A stretch of DNA of 64,000 bases from an uncultured Aquimonas sp. (GCF_937888285.1 NZ_CALART010000020.1:1-64000), one strand, 5' to 3'; shown: positions 1 through 9,601, counted from the first letter of the stretch. The notes: generated by a model from the sequence alone, not told the origin. Translations and numbers: made by a program.

Positions 1-866
1 CCGTGTTCGAGCAGGCCCATGCCGAGGCCAAGGCCGCCGGCGTGTTCGACCAGGCTGCCGCAGCGCCCACCCTCGCAGCACCGCTGGGCGATCCGCTCGA
101 CGAACTCGAAGCCGTGTTCGAGCAGGCCCATGCCGAAGCCAAGGCCGCCGGCGTATTCAAGCAGACCGATCCCGCTGCCAACGCGGGCGTCGGACCGGAC
201 AAGCGCGAGCTGGATGAACTCGAAGCCGCCTTCGACGCCGCCGCCGAGGCCGCGCGGATCGCCCGTCAGGCGGCCGTGGCGGCAGCGCCACCGCTGCCCA
301 GCCATGTGCCCATGCCGGGCCCCGCTGAAGTGCCGCCGCAGCACGGTCTGCTCAAGCCGCAGCTGGCCCGGCGCAGCGAAGCGGTGCGCCGCCGGATCGC
401 CGAACGACGCGCAGCGGACGCGCCCAGCCTGCCACCGGTTCCGGTCGAAAAATTCCACCGCTGGCTGCGCTTCCAGATGGGCGGCCAGAGCTATGCGGTG
501 GAGCTGCTGAAGGTGCAGGAGGTGCAGCGCGTGCCCGACATCCTGCCGGTGCGCGGCGCGGCAGCGCACGTGATGGGCGTGATGAACCTGCGCGGTCAGA
601 TCATCGCGGTGATCGACCTTGGCGCCTGCATCGGCCTCAGCCGCGAACCGCTGACCGAAGCCTCGCGGGTGATCGTGCTGGAAACCGAAGAGGAAACCGT
701 CGGCCTGCTGGTCAGCGCGGTGGCCGAAGTGATGTCGCTGTCCGAGCGCGCCGTCGAGAACCCCGTCAGCTCGATTCCCGCCCTGCCCAAGGAAGCCCTG
801 ATCGGCATCGCCCGCCAGGGTGGACACATGAGCGTGCTGCTGGATGCGACGGTTTTTTTGCGGTGA
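1..866 (+). CDS. CheW-domain protein, ParP-like (5' partial)
   Basis: The gene enters from the left edge, so its start is not visible; the reading frame is open from position 3. About 287 residues are seen. Residues 1-150 are low-complexity, with Ala/Glu-rich helical repeats followed by a Pro-rich stretch. Residues about 150-287 are a CheW fold (FHRWLRFQMGGQSYAVELL, then GVMNLRGQIIAVIDL). A CheW-like domain behind a long disordered N-terminus matches ParP, which links chemoreceptor arrays to the ParC ATPase at the cell pole. The identification is inferred, because the expected ParA-like neighbour would lie outside the window. It could also be an ordinary CheW with an extended N-terminus. The stop is followed directly by a dispersed inverted-repeat element that may act as the transcript end. 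Confidence 0.75.
   Translation, partial: VFEQAHAEAKAAGVFDQAAAAPTLAAPLGDPLDELEAVFEQAHAEAKAAGVFKQTDPAANAGVGPDKRELDELEAAFDAAAEAARIARQAAVAAAPPLPSHVPMPGPAEVPPQHGLLKPQLARRSEAVRRRIAERRAADAPSLPPVPVEKFHRWLRFQMGGQSYAVELLKVQEVQRVPDILPVRGAAAHVMGVMNLRGQIIAVIDLGACIGLSREPLTEASRVIVLETEEETVGLLVSAVAEVMSLSERAVENPVSSIPALPKEALIGIARQGGHMSVLLDATVFLR
3..160 (+). repeat. in-frame 111-bp tandem repeat inside the CheW-domain gene
   Basis: Positions 3-49 and 114-160 are nearly identical over 47 bp and encode the same stretch, FEQAHAEAKAAGVF. The period is 111 bp (37 codons). A third, diverged copy (LDELEAAFDAAAEAA) follows. Further copies may lie upstream of the window edge. Confidence 0.85.
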
Positions 867-870
867 AGCT

Positions 871-1018
871 GGGATTGGGGATTCGGGATTCGGGATTCGC
901 TAGAGCAAGCGCCCGCGAGGCTCAGGGCAGCCCGGAATCAACATCCCCGGCAGGCGGCAAGGCATCAGTTCGCGAGGCCTGCTTCAACGAATCCCGAATC
1001 CCGACTCCCGAATCCCGG
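871..1018. repeat. dispersed inverted-repeat element (GGGATTCGGGATTC arms)
   Basis: The left arm (871-899) is built of GGGATTCG-type heptads and the right arm (989-1018) carries the complementary CGAATCCC heptads. About 90 bp lie between. Related elements occur at 13028-13188 and 16297-16457, and single arms at 9602-9620 and 42433-42455. The inner side of the right arm is shared between copies (CGAGG-CCTGCT followed by ACGAATCCCG). The transcript could fold into a long stem. Confidence 0.85.
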
Positions 1019-1053
1019 ATCAAACACGCGCCGCAATCCCGTCACACGCCGCC

Positions 1054-1069
1054 CGGCACGCCGCTTGCC
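1054..1069 (+). promoter_or_regulatory. sigma-54 (-24/-12) promoter for the STAS-cheY-cheA operon
   Basis: The box cGGCACGccgcTTGCc has GG at 1055-1056 and GC at 1067-1068 with the required 10-nt spacing. It matches the consensus TGGCACG-N4-TTGCW almost fully. It lies 63 bp before the STAS start codon, in non-coding sequence. Confidence 0.7.
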
Positions 1070-1131
1070 TAAGCATCGCCACCGGCTTCCGCGGCTCGCG
1101 GCAGGCCACGTCACGAGGTTCCAGGCGCCCC

Positions 1132-1407
1132 ATGAGCACCCTGCAGATTCCAGAAGACCTAGGCATCGAGGCCGCCGAGCCGCTGCTGGAGCAGCTGCGC
1201 GGCCAGCTCAAGGGCAAGAAGCCGCTGAAGCTGGACGGCAGCAAGGTGAGCCGGCTGCACGCAGCTTCGCTGCAGGTGCTGGCAGCGCTGGTGCTGCAGC
1301 GCCGCGGCGCAGGGCTGGAAACCCACATCGAAAACCCTTCGGACGAGTTCAAGGCGGCGGCCCGCATCTGCGGCCTCGGCGGCCTGTTCGGCTGGTCCTC
1401 CCCTTGA
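1132..1407 (+). CDS. STAS-domain protein of the che operon
   Basis: This 91-residue protein is a single STAS (anti-sigma-factor antagonist-like) fold: a short strand, then KPLKLDGSKVSRLHAASL followed by a helix. It opens the operon, with cheY 22 bp downstream and cheA after that. STAS proteins are often phospho-switch partners, but here the usual D-S-S-G-L phosphorylation loop reads H-A-A-S-L, so the canonical phospho-serine appears to be absent. It may act as a structural partner, for example of the chemotaxis kinase. That role is inferred from position only. The ATG follows a weak ribosome-binding site. Confidence 0.8.
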   Translation: MSTLQIPEDLGIEAAEPLLEQLRGQLKGKKPLKLDGSKVSRLHAASLQVLAALVLQRRGAGLETHIENPSDEFKAAARICGLGGLFGWSSP

Positions 1408-1429
1408 AGACGCAGACGGAGTACGCGCA

Positions 1430-1798
1430 ATGAGTGGTGCACGCATATTGGCCGTGGACGATTCCGCCTCGATGCGGCAGATGGTGGCCTTCGCGCTGCG
1501 TTCCGCCGGCTGGGAGGTCGAAGAGGCCGAAGACGGCGTGGTGGCCCTGGAGAAGGCCAAGGGCGCGAAGTTCAACTGCGTGGTGGCCGACGTCAACATG
1601 CCGAACATGGACGGCATTACCCTGATCCGCCACCTGCGCCAGCTGCCCGACTACAAGTTCACCCCGCTGCTCATGCTGACCACCGAGGCCGGCATGGACA
1701 AGAAGCAGGAAGGCAAGGCCGCCGGCGCCACCGGCTGGATCGTCAAGCCCTTCGACCCCGACCAGCTGATTGCCACCATCCGCAAAGTGATGGGGTGA
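1430..1798 (+). CDS. cheY: chemotaxis response regulator CheY
   Basis: This stand-alone receiver domain of 122 residues carries phosphate from CheA to the flagellar motor switch. All signature residues are present: acidic pair D10/D11, phospho-acceptor D54 (VVADVNMPNMDG), T84, and K106 in the KPF motif. No output domain follows. It lies between the STAS gene and cheA, with a 7-nt gap before cheA, consistent with co-transcription. Phosphatase cheZ is not in the window. Confidence 0.95.
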   Translation: MSGARILAVDDSASMRQMVAFALRSAGWEVEEAEDGVVALEKAKGAKFNCVVADVNMPNMDGITLIRHLRQLPDYKFTPLLMLTTEAGMDKKQEGKAAGATGWIVKPFDPDQLIATIRKVMG

Positions 1799-1805
1799 GG
1801 CCGCC

Positions 1806-3878
1806 ATGCCCATCGACATGAAGCAGTTCCAGGGCGTCTTCTTCGCTGAAAGCCGCGAAGGCCTGGATGCCATGGAGTCCGGACTGCTCAGCCTGGAGTC
1901 GGCGGGCAACGATCCGGACACCATCAACACCATCTTCCGCGCCGCGCATTCGATCAAGGGCGGCGCCGCCACCTTCGGCTTCTCGGCGATCACCGGCACC
2001 ACCCACCTGCTGGAAACGCTGCTGGACCAGGTCCGCGGCGGCAAGCGCAGCGTCACCCCGGAACTGTCCGATGCCCTGCTGGCATCGGTGGACATCCTGC
2101 GCGAGCTGCTGGTGGCCGCCGAGACCGGAGACCCCGACGACACCACACCCTGCGCCGAGCTCAACCAGCGCCTGTCGGCGCTGCTGGAGTCCGGCCAGGC
2201 CGCACCTGCCGCAGCCGCCGCCGCTGGCGGAGTGAAGACGGCAGCGCCCGCCAGCAGCGGCTGGCGCGTGCACTTCGCGCCGCACCCCAATCTGTTCATC
2301 ACCGGCAACGATCCGCTGCGCATCCTGCGCGAGCTGGATCGCCTCGGCGACATGCAGGTCGAATGCGACACCTCGGCGCTGCCGGCTCTCGACGCGCTGG
2401 AGCCCGCGACCTCGCACCTGCGCTGGACGCTCACCCTGCCCGCCAGCGTGAAGCAGGCAGCGATCGCCGATGCCTTCGCCTGGGTTGAGGACGAGTGCGA
2501 CCTCAGCATCGAAGCGATCACCGCGGCAGCCCCTGCCGTGGAAGCGCCGTCGCCAGCCGTCGCCGCGCAGCCTGCGGCCAGCGCGGACGTCCTGCCGGTG
2601 CCGGCGAAGAGCGCCGAGATCGTGCCGATGCCGGCCGCCGGCGAGCGCAAGGACATCGCCAAGCCGGGCGCGGGGGCCGCCAAGGCGGAGCGCGGCGCGG
2701 CCGAAGTCGACAGCTCGATCCGCGTCAACATCTCCAAGGTCGATGCGCTGATCAACCTGGTCGGCGAGCTGGTCATCACCCAGGCCATGCTTCGCCAGCA
2801 GTCGCACGGGCTGGATCCGACCCAGCACGAGAAGCTGCTGAACGGCCTCGCCCTGCTCGACCGCAACACCCGCGACCTGCAGGAAGCGGTGATGAGCGTG
2901 CGCATGCTGCCGGTCGAGTTCGTGTTCTCGCGCTTCCCGCGCATGGTCCGCGACCTGGCGGCGCGACTGAACAAGAAGGTCAACCTGCGCACCGCCGGCG
3001 AAGGCACCGAGCTCGACAAGGGCGTGATCGAACGCATCGTCGACCCGCTGGTGCATCTGGTGCGCAACTCCGTCGACCACGGCCTCGAAACGCCCGAGGA
3101 GCGCGAGGCCGCCGGCAAGGATCCGGTCGGCACGGTCGAGCTGGAGGCCTCCCACCAGGGTGGCCACATCGTCATCGAGATCACCGACGACGGCCGCGGC
3201 CTGAACCGCGAACGCATCCTGCGCAAGGCCATGGAGCGCGGGCTCAACGCCCACGAGGGCATGCCGGACTCCGAAGTCTGGCAGCTGATCTTCCATCCCG
3301 GCCTGTCCACCGCCGAGCAGATCACCGACGTCTCCGGCCGCGGCGTCGGCATGGACGTGGTCAAGTCCAACATCGCCGAGCTCGGCGGCGAGATTGACAT
3401 CGAGAGCTATCCGGGCGAAGGCACGCGGGTCACCATCCGCCTGCCGCTGACCCTGGCCATCCTCGACGGCATGACCGTTGCGGTCGGCGGCGAAACCTTC
3501 GTGCTGCCGCTGGGCTATGTCATCGAGGCCATGCAGCCCGACCTGCAGGAGATCCGCAGCGTTCACGGCAGCGGCAAGGTGCTGAAGGTGCGCGGCGACT
3601 ACCTGCCGCTGGTCAACCTCGCCGAGTTCTACCGCCTGGGCGATGCGCGCCTCGACGAGAACAGCCTGGTCGTGGTCGTCGAAGGCGGCGGCCGCAAGCT
3701 GGCCCTGGTCGTCGATGAGCTGCTCGGCCAGCAGCAGGTGGTGGTGAAGAACCTGGAGGCGAACTACCGCCGCATTCCCGCCGTATCCGGGGCGACCATC
3801 CTCGGCGACGGCAGGGTCGCACTCATTGTCGATGTCGGCGGCCTGGTACGGGCGCTGGCCAGCAGCGCCGCGGCCTGA
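1806..3878 (+). CDS. cheA: chemotaxis histidine kinase CheA
   Basis: This 690-residue kinase phosphorylates CheY and CheB in response to the MCPs. Domains in order: HPt with phospho-histidine H48 (AAHSIKGGA), an intermediate domain around 150-240 followed by an Ala/Pro linker, dimerisation helices (about 300-365), an HATPase domain with N-box VHLVRNSVDHG and G-box GRGVGMDVV, and a C-terminal CheW-like regulatory domain. There is one HPt domain and no fused receiver. The ATG lies 7 nt after the cheY stop and is preceded by a GGGGTGAGG run. Confidence 0.96.
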   Translation: MPIDMKQFQGVFFAESREGLDAMESGLLSLESAGNDPDTINTIFRAAHSIKGGAATFGFSAITGTTHLLETLLDQVRGGKRSVTPELSDALLASVDILRELLVAAETGDPDDTTPCAELNQRLSALLESGQAAPAAAAAAGGVKTAAPASSGWRVHFAPHPNLFITGNDPLRILRELDRLGDMQVECDTSALPALDALEPATSHLRWTLTLPASVKQAAIADAFAWVEDECDLSIEAITAAAPAVEAPSPAVAAQPAASADVLPVPAKSAEIVPMPAAGERKDIAKPGAGAAKAERGAAEVDSSIRVNISKVDALINLVGELVITQAMLRQQSHGLDPTQHEKLLNGLALLDRNTRDLQEAVMSVRMLPVEFVFSRFPRMVRDLAARLNKKVNLRTAGEGTELDKGVIERIVDPLVHLVRNSVDHGLETPEEREAAGKDPVGTVELEASHQGGHIVIEITDDGRGLNRERILRKAMERGLNAHEGMPDSEVWQLIFHPGLSTAEQITDVSGRGVGMDVVKSNIAELGGEIDIESYPGEGTRVTIRLPLTLAILDGMTVAVGGETFVLPLGYVIEAMQPDLQEIRSVHGSGKVLKVRGDYLPLVNLAEFYRLGDARLDENSLVVVVEGGGRKLALVVDELLGQQQVVVKNLEANYRRIPAVSGATILGDGRVALIVDVGGLVRALASSAAA

Positions 3879-3950
3879 GGCCCGGCGCATCCATCGAATC
3901 AGCGACACACGGCCCCCGCGTCGGCCGGCGTGATCGCGCCGGGAGGACTC

Positions 3951-6701
3951 ATGCCGTCGACGGCCAAGCAACGCGCCACCGCCCTGTTGGAGACCCTGCA
4001 AAGCGCGGCGGGCAAAAGCCTGCATGCCCTGCGAGAGGGGCGTCTGGTGCAGCGTGCGTTGGAGCTCACGCGGACTTCGCTGGGCCTGCGCCTTGCGCTC
4101 GCCGTGGCGATCGGCGTGCTGCTGATCCTCGGATCCACGACCCTGATCGTCGGCTGGCGCGCAGCCAGTGCGCTCACCCAACGCTCGATCGATGAGCTCG
4201 ACACCTCGCTGGATGTCGGCGAGCGCCTGCTCGCGACCTACGACAACACCCTGCGCGACAGCGCGCTCCGCATGTACGACACCTTCCTCGCCTTTCTGCC
4301 GGAAGACGACGTCACCCGCGTCAACGAAGAACTGCATGCGGCCGGCGAATCCGAGCTGCCCGCGCTCTACATGGGTGACACCCTGCTCAACGGCAACGAT
4401 GACCCGGTCGACCGCTTCGAACTGGCCACCAACGGGATCGGCATGATCTTCCAGCGGCATGAGGACCGGTTCGTCCGCATCAGCACCAACCTGCGCGACG
4501 ACTCCGCCTTCCGCGCGATCGGCAGCAGCATTCCGCTGGATCACCCCGCGCACGCCGCGCTCAGCGCGGGCGAGAACTGGAGCGGCCAGGTCGAACTGTT
4601 CGACAGCAATTACATCGCCTACTACAGCCCGATCAGCTACTTCGACCCCTCCACCGGCGCCAGCGACGAGATCGTGGCCGCGTTCGCGGTGGCGCTGGAC
4701 TATGCGGCCACGCTGGATGCCCTGAAGGAATCGCTGCGCTCGACCCAGCTCGGCACCGACGGCTACTTCATGGCCATCAACATCCGCGAGGGCAGCAGCT
4801 TTGGCGACATCGAGCTGCATCCCGAGGTCGAAGGCCAGAACATCTCCGAGCTCGAGGATCCGGCACTGAAGGAGGCCCTCGAAACGCTGGCCAATGGCAG
4901 TCCGGACGAGGAGTACTCGCTGGAGCTCAAGTCGCGCAGCGGCGAAGTCGTGCAGATGATCGCCAAGGTCCGCGACTTCCCGGCCTTCGGATGGCGGCTG
5001 ATCGCCCTTGAATCCCGCTCGGCCGCGCTCAGCGCCGCCATGGGCCTGCTCGGCCTGATGGCCGTGCTCGCCGTGTTCGCCCTCGCCTTCCTGATCTTCG
5101 GTCTGCGCTGGATCGCCCGCCACCTCGTCACCGAACCGCTGGGCGAAGCGGTGCAGGCGGTGGAAGCGGTGGCCGCCGGCAATCTCGACGTCTCCCTGCG
5201 CACCGATCGCGCCGACGAGGTCGGCCGCCTGTACGGCGCGATGACCCGCATGAGCGCGCAGATCAAGCAGCGCATGCAGGCCGAACGCGAGATCGCCGAA
5301 GCCAATCTGGGCATCCGCCTGGCGCTGGACCAGGCCAGCGTCGGCGCGCTGATCGCCGACACCGGCGGCAGCATCACCTACGCCAACCCGGTCGCGCTGC
5401 GCCTGCTGCGCCAGCGCGCCGATGCAATCCGCCTGCACTCGCCGGGCTTCGATCCCGACGCCCTGCTCGGCAGCCCGCTGGGCCAGTTCTCCGATGGCCG
5501 TGTCGACGTCGGCGCGCTTGCCCTCGACCTGCGCGAGCCGCAGCGCGTCGAGCTGGGCTTCGGCGAAGTCGTTCTGGACCTCAGCCTGTCACCGGTACGC
5601 GACGAGGCAGGGCGCGCCATCGGCCTGGTGGCCGAGTGGCAGGACCGCACCGTGGAGCGGCAGATCGAGCGCGAGGTCTCCAGCGTGGTGGCCGCCGCTG
5701 CCGCGGGAGACCTCGCGATCCGCATGGACCGCAGCGGCAAGACCGGCTTCTTCGCCCTGCTCGCCGACAACCTCAACGACCTGATCGAGCGCGTCAACCA
5801 GGGCATCCGCGAGATCCGCAGCGTGCTCGGCGCACTGGCCCAAGGTGACCTGTCGCGCACCATCGACGTGCGCATGGACGGCGTGTTCGGCGAGATGAAG
5901 TCCGACACCAATGCGACGATCCAGCGCCTGCGCGAGATCGTCGGCCAGATCCAGGCCGCCGCCGACAGCATCAACACCGCCGCGGGTGAAATCAGCGCCG
6001 GCAACCTTGACCTGTCCTCGCGCACCGAACAGCAGGCGGCTTCGCTGGAGCAGACCGCGTCCTCGATGACCGAGCTGACCGCCACCGTCCAGCAGAACGC
6101 CGAGAGCGCCCGCCAGGCCGACGTGCTCGCCGCCGGTGCGGCCGAGGTCGCGGTCAAGGGCGGCGAGGTGGTGGACGGCGTGGTGCGGGTGATGGGTGAG
6201 ATCAGCACCGCCTCGAAGCAGATCGGCGACATCATCGGCACCGTCGACAGCATCGCCTTCCAGACCAATATCCTCGCACTGAACGCAGCGGTCGAGGCCG
6301 CGCGCGCGGGTGAGGCTGGCCGCGGCTTCGCCGTCGTCGCCAGCGAAGTGCGCGCACTCGCGCAGCGCTCGGCGGAGGCCGCCAAGGAGATCAAGCAGCT
6401 GGTCGGCAATTCGATGGACAAGGTCGGCGCGGGCTCGAAGCTGGTCAACGAGGCCGGCGCGACCATGCAGCAGATCGTGCACTCGGTGAAGCAGGTGACC
6501 GACCTGATCGCCGAGATCTCGGCCGCCTCGGGCGAGCAGTCCAGCGGCATCGAAAAGGTCAACCACACGGTCGGTCAGCTCGACGAGATGACCCAGCAGA
6601 ATGCGGCCCTGGTCGAAGAAGCGATGGCCTCGGCGAACGCGCTGGAAGAACAGGCGCGCGACCTGGTCGACGCTGCCGCCGCGTTCCGCCTGCCCGGCTG
6701 A
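3951..6701 (+). CDS. methyl-accepting chemotaxis protein with large periplasmic sensor and PAS-like domain
   Basis: This transmembrane chemoreceptor has about 916 residues. TM1 (about 46-68) is followed by a roughly 290-residue periplasmic region resembling a Cache-type sensor (it contains YYSPISYFDPSTG). TM2 (about 362-385) is followed by HAMP, a PAS-like segment (about 450-560), a second HAMP-like segment and the signalling hairpin (IAFQTNILALNAAVEAARAG). Methylation-type Glu/Gln pairs flank the hairpin (EQQAASLEQTASS). I chose ATG 3951 because GGGAGG lies 4 nt upstream; an in-frame GTG at 3930 lacks this. It follows cheA by 72 nt and is probably in the same operon. Confidence 0.93.
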   Translation: MPSTAKQRATALLETLQSAAGKSLHALREGRLVQRALELTRTSLGLRLALAVAIGVLLILGSTTLIVGWRAASALTQRSIDELDTSLDVGERLLATYDNTLRDSALRMYDTFLAFLPEDDVTRVNEELHAAGESELPALYMGDTLLNGNDDPVDRFELATNGIGMIFQRHEDRFVRISTNLRDDSAFRAIGSSIPLDHPAHAALSAGENWSGQVELFDSNYIAYYSPISYFDPSTGASDEIVAAFAVALDYAATLDALKESLRSTQLGTDGYFMAINIREGSSFGDIELHPEVEGQNISELEDPALKEALETLANGSPDEEYSLELKSRSGEVVQMIAKVRDFPAFGWRLIALESRSAALSAAMGLLGLMAVLAVFALAFLIFGLRWIARHLVTEPLGEAVQAVEAVAAGNLDVSLRTDRADEVGRLYGAMTRMSAQIKQRMQAEREIAEANLGIRLALDQASVGALIADTGGSITYANPVALRLLRQRADAIRLHSPGFDPDALLGSPLGQFSDGRVDVGALALDLREPQRVELGFGEVVLDLSLSPVRDEAGRAIGLVAEWQDRTVERQIEREVSSVVAAAAAGDLAIRMDRSGKTGFFALLADNLNDLIERVNQGIREIRSVLGALAQGDLSRTIDVRMDGVFGEMKSDTNATIQRLREIVGQIQAAADSINTAAGEISAGNLDLSSRTEQQAASLEQTASSMTELTATVQQNAESARQADVLAAGAAEVAVKGGEVVDGVVRVMGEISTASKQIGDIIGTVDSIAFQTNILALNAAVEAARAGEAGRGFAVVASEVRALAQRSAEAAKEIKQLVGNSMDKVGAGSKLVNEAGATMQQIVHSVKQVTDLIAEISAASGEQSSGIEKVNHTVGQLDEMTQQNAALVEEAMASANALEEQARDLVDAAAAFRLPG

Positions 6702-6732
6702 GACAACGCCAGAACCTACGGAGAACCCCAGC

Positions 6733-7236
6733 ATGAGCAGCGAAATCGCCAAGGCCACCGCAGCCGCCACCGACGCCCATGCCGGCATCGGCGACGAGTA
6801 CCTCACCTTCAGCCTCGGCGACGAGGAGTACGCCGTCGACATCCTCAAGGTGCAGGAGATCCGCGGCTACGAGAACGTCACCCGCCTGCCCGACTCGCCG
6901 GCCTTCATCAAGGGCGTGATCAACCTGCGCGGCGTGATCGTGCCGATCGTCGACCTGCGCCTGAAGTTCGAGCTGGGCCAGGCGAAGTACGACGAACTGA
7001 CGGTGATGATCATCCTGAACCTCGGCTCGCGCGTGGTCGGCATCGTCGTCGACAGCGTGTCCGACGTGGTCCGCCTGCCGGCCGAGCGGATCAAGCCCTC
7101 GCCGGACCTCGGCGGCGCGGTCGACACCCGCTACCTGCGCGGCGTGGCCACCGTGGGCGAGCGCATGCTGCTGCTGCTCGACATCGAGCCGATGATGCTG
7201 GGGCGCGACATGTCGCTGACCGACGCGGCAGCCTGA
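6733..7236 (+). CDS. cheW: chemotaxis adaptor CheW
   Basis: This 167-residue CheW couples receptors to CheA. The domain begins at EYLTFSLGDEEYAVDILKVQ and contains the conserved NLRG (INLRGVIVPIVDLR). It is very similar to the second CheW at 13261. ATG 6733 has ACGGAGA upstream. It lies 31 nt after the preceding MCP. Confidence 0.96.
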   Translation: MSSEIAKATAAATDAHAGIGDEYLTFSLGDEEYAVDILKVQEIRGYENVTRLPDSPAFIKGVINLRGVIVPIVDLRLKFELGQAKYDELTVMIILNLGSRVVGIVVDSVSDVVRLPAERIKPSPDLGGAVDTRYLRGVATVGERMLLLLDIEPMMLGRDMSLTDAAA

Positions 7237-7294
7237 GCGGTTGCTCCAGCGCGCACGCGCTGGGCTGCGGCTTGAAGGCCCCCGGTGATTCGCC

Positions 7295-7310
7295 GGGCGT
7301 GCCTCTTGCC
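7295..7310 (+). promoter_or_regulatory. sigma-54 promoter upstream of the PAS-type MCP
   Basis: The box gGGCGTGcctcTTGCc has GG at 7296-7297 and GC at 7308-7309, correctly spaced. It lies 82 bp before the start codon. The -24 element departs from consensus at two positions (CGTG for CACG). Confidence 0.55.
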
Positions 7311-7391
7311 TGTCGTGAGCAACGCGTCAAGAGTCCCGCGCAGGCGCTGACTCGCTGACGCCGGAAACGTTCACGTCAGGAGTCACACACG

Positions 7392-9598
7392 ATGCGCACC
7401 AATCTTCCCGTCACCGGCCGCGAGGTCGAGCTCGCCGACGGCGAGATCATCGTTTCCCACACCGACACCAAGGGCAAGATCGTTTCGGTCAACCGCAGCT
7501 TCGTGCGCATCAGTGGCTTCACCGAGGCGGAGCTGATCGGCCAGCCGCACAGTATCGTCCGTCATCCGGACATGCCGGAAGCCGCTTTCGCTGACTTCTG
7601 GCGCACGCTCAAGGCCGGCCGCCCCTGGGTGGGCATGGTCAAGAACCGCTGCAAGAACGGCGACCACTACTGGGTTGAAGCCCACGCCACGCCGCTGTTC
7701 GAGGGTGACGCGGTCACTGGCTACATGTCAGTACGCAAGAAGGCCAGCCGCAGCCAGATCGCAGAGGCCGAGCGCGCGTATGCGGCGATCCGCGGCGGCG
7801 GCGCGGGCGCACCCCAGGTGGTGCACGGACAGCTGCAGCACCCGAGCCTGCTGCGCCAGCTCAACCCGCTGTGGCTGTTGAACCTGCGCGCCCGCTTCTT
7901 CCTGGCTGCAGCCGGCGTGATCGCGCTCGGCCTCGCGCTGATCCTGCTCGGCGAACACGCTGCACGCTGGTGGCTGCTCGGTGGTGCCAGCGCGTTCGCG
8001 CTGTACAGCGCCTGGTGGCTGAGCCAGGACATCAGCGGGCGCCTGCAGATCGCCGTGGCGGCCTTCCGCCACATCGCCGCCGGCGACTACGACAGCCCCC
8101 TGCCCGTCAACCGCGACGACAGCATCGGCAAGGTGCTGATGGGCCTGCAGTCGATGCAGGTGCGGCTAGGCTTCGAGACCCAGGAAGCGAAGATGAAGGC
8201 TGCCGAATCGGCGCGCATCCTCGCTGCACTCGACACAGCCGACACCAACATCATGCTGGCCAACGCCGACCACGACATCATCTACGCCAATGCCGCGCTG
8301 AAGCGGATGTTCGCCGAAGCCGAGGCCGATATCCGCAGCGCGCTGCCGCAGTTCCGGGCTGCCGAAGTGGTCGGCGCCAACATCGACATCTTCCATCGCG
8401 AGCCCGCGCACCAGCGACGCATGATCGAGGCGATGAGGCGCCCCACCGCACCCGCCTGAACATCGGCAGCCGCAAGCTCGACCTGGTGGCGACGCCGGTG
8501 TTCGCACCCGATGGCAGCCGCGCCGGCACCGTCACCGAATGGCGTGACCGCACCGCCGAGCTGCTGATCGAGGAGAACGTCGCGGAAGTCGTGGCGGCCG
8601 CGGCGCGCGGCGACTTCAGCCAGCGCATCGCGCTGGAGGGCAAGACCGGTTTCGTGCGCCGCCTTGCCGAGTCGATCGACAGCCTGATGGACGGCACCGC
8701 CGAAAGCCTCGACGCCGTGCGTCGCGTGCTGCAGGCCCTGGCCGCCGGCGACCTGAGCCAGCGCATCGAGGTCGAGCTGTCGGGCCTGTTCGACGAGATG
8801 AAGCAGGCCACCAACAGCACGGTGGATGCGCTGAGCGGCATCGTCCGCGAGATCCAGGGCTCGGTCGACACCATCCACACCGCCGCCGGCGAAATCTCAT
8901 CCGGCAATGCCGACCTGTCGATTCGCACAGAGCAGCAGGCCGCCTCGCTGGAGGAGACCGCGGCGAGCATGGAGGAGCTCACCTCCACCGTGCGCGCCAC
9001 CGCCGAGAACGCGCAGTCCGCGAACAAACTCGCGCAGACCGCCAGCACCACCGCCGACAGCGGCGGCCAGGTGGTGGGCCGGCTGGTCGCGACCATGGGC
9101 GAAATCGACCAGCAGTCGCGCAAGATCGAGGACATCATCGGCGTCATCGACGGCATCGCCTTCCAGACCAACATCCTCGCCCTGAATGCCGCGGTCGAGG
9201 CCGCCCGCGCCGGCGAGCAGGGCCGCGGCTTCGCCGTGGTCGCCGGCGAGGTGCGAACACTGGCGCAGCGCTCGGCCACCGCCGCGCGCGAGATCAAGGC
9301 GCTGATCGGCGACTCGGTGGCGAAGTCGCGCAACGGTGCGGCGCTGGCCGGCGAGGCCGGCGGCCGCATGCAGGAGGTGCTGGTCGCAGTGCGCCGGGTG
9401 ACCGAGCTGATGGCCGAGATCTCCACGGCGGCGATCGAGCAGTCCAGCGGCATCGAGCAGGTCAACCAGACTGTCACCCAGCTGGACGAAGGCACGCAGC
9501 AGAACGCGGCACTGGTCGAAGAAGCCTCGGCGGCGGCACGTTCGATGGAAGAACAGGCGACGCAGCTGCGCGCCTCGGTGGCGCGCTTCCGGCTGTAG
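7392..9598 (+). pseudogene. Aer-like PAS methyl-accepting chemotaxis protein, interrupted by a frameshift
   Basis: The N-terminal part (7392-8459) encodes a PAS domain like that of the aerotaxis receptor Aer (NRSFVRISGFTEAELIGQPHS), a hydrophobic pair around residues 165-215, HAMP and the start of a second PAS-like domain. It then hits TGA at 8457-8459. The rest of that domain and a full signalling region (ending SVARFRL at 9598) continue in the -1 frame. The break falls in a run of four C at 8441-8444; one extra C would restore a single protein of about 735 residues. Causes could be a real indel, a sequencing error in the homopolymer, or -1 slippage (tRNA-Pro can re-pair on C-CCC). Start ATG 7392 follows TCAGGAG. 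Confidence 0.85.
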
Positions 9599-9601
9599 GG
9601 C

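Noticed and set aside
863..1072. A short + strand open frame after the CheW-domain gene
   Set aside because: It lies almost entirely inside the inverted-repeat element and translates the repeat heptads.
1743..5438. A 1231-codon open frame on the - strand opposite cheA and the first MCP
   Set aside because: It is a by-product of high GC in the third codon position of the + strand genes; the translation is His/Gln/Ala-rich with no family features, and the + strand products are unmistakable.
7327..7350. TCAAG as a sigma-28 -35 upstream of the PAS-type MCP
   Set aside because: No GCCGATAA-like -10 occurs at 14-16 nt downstream.
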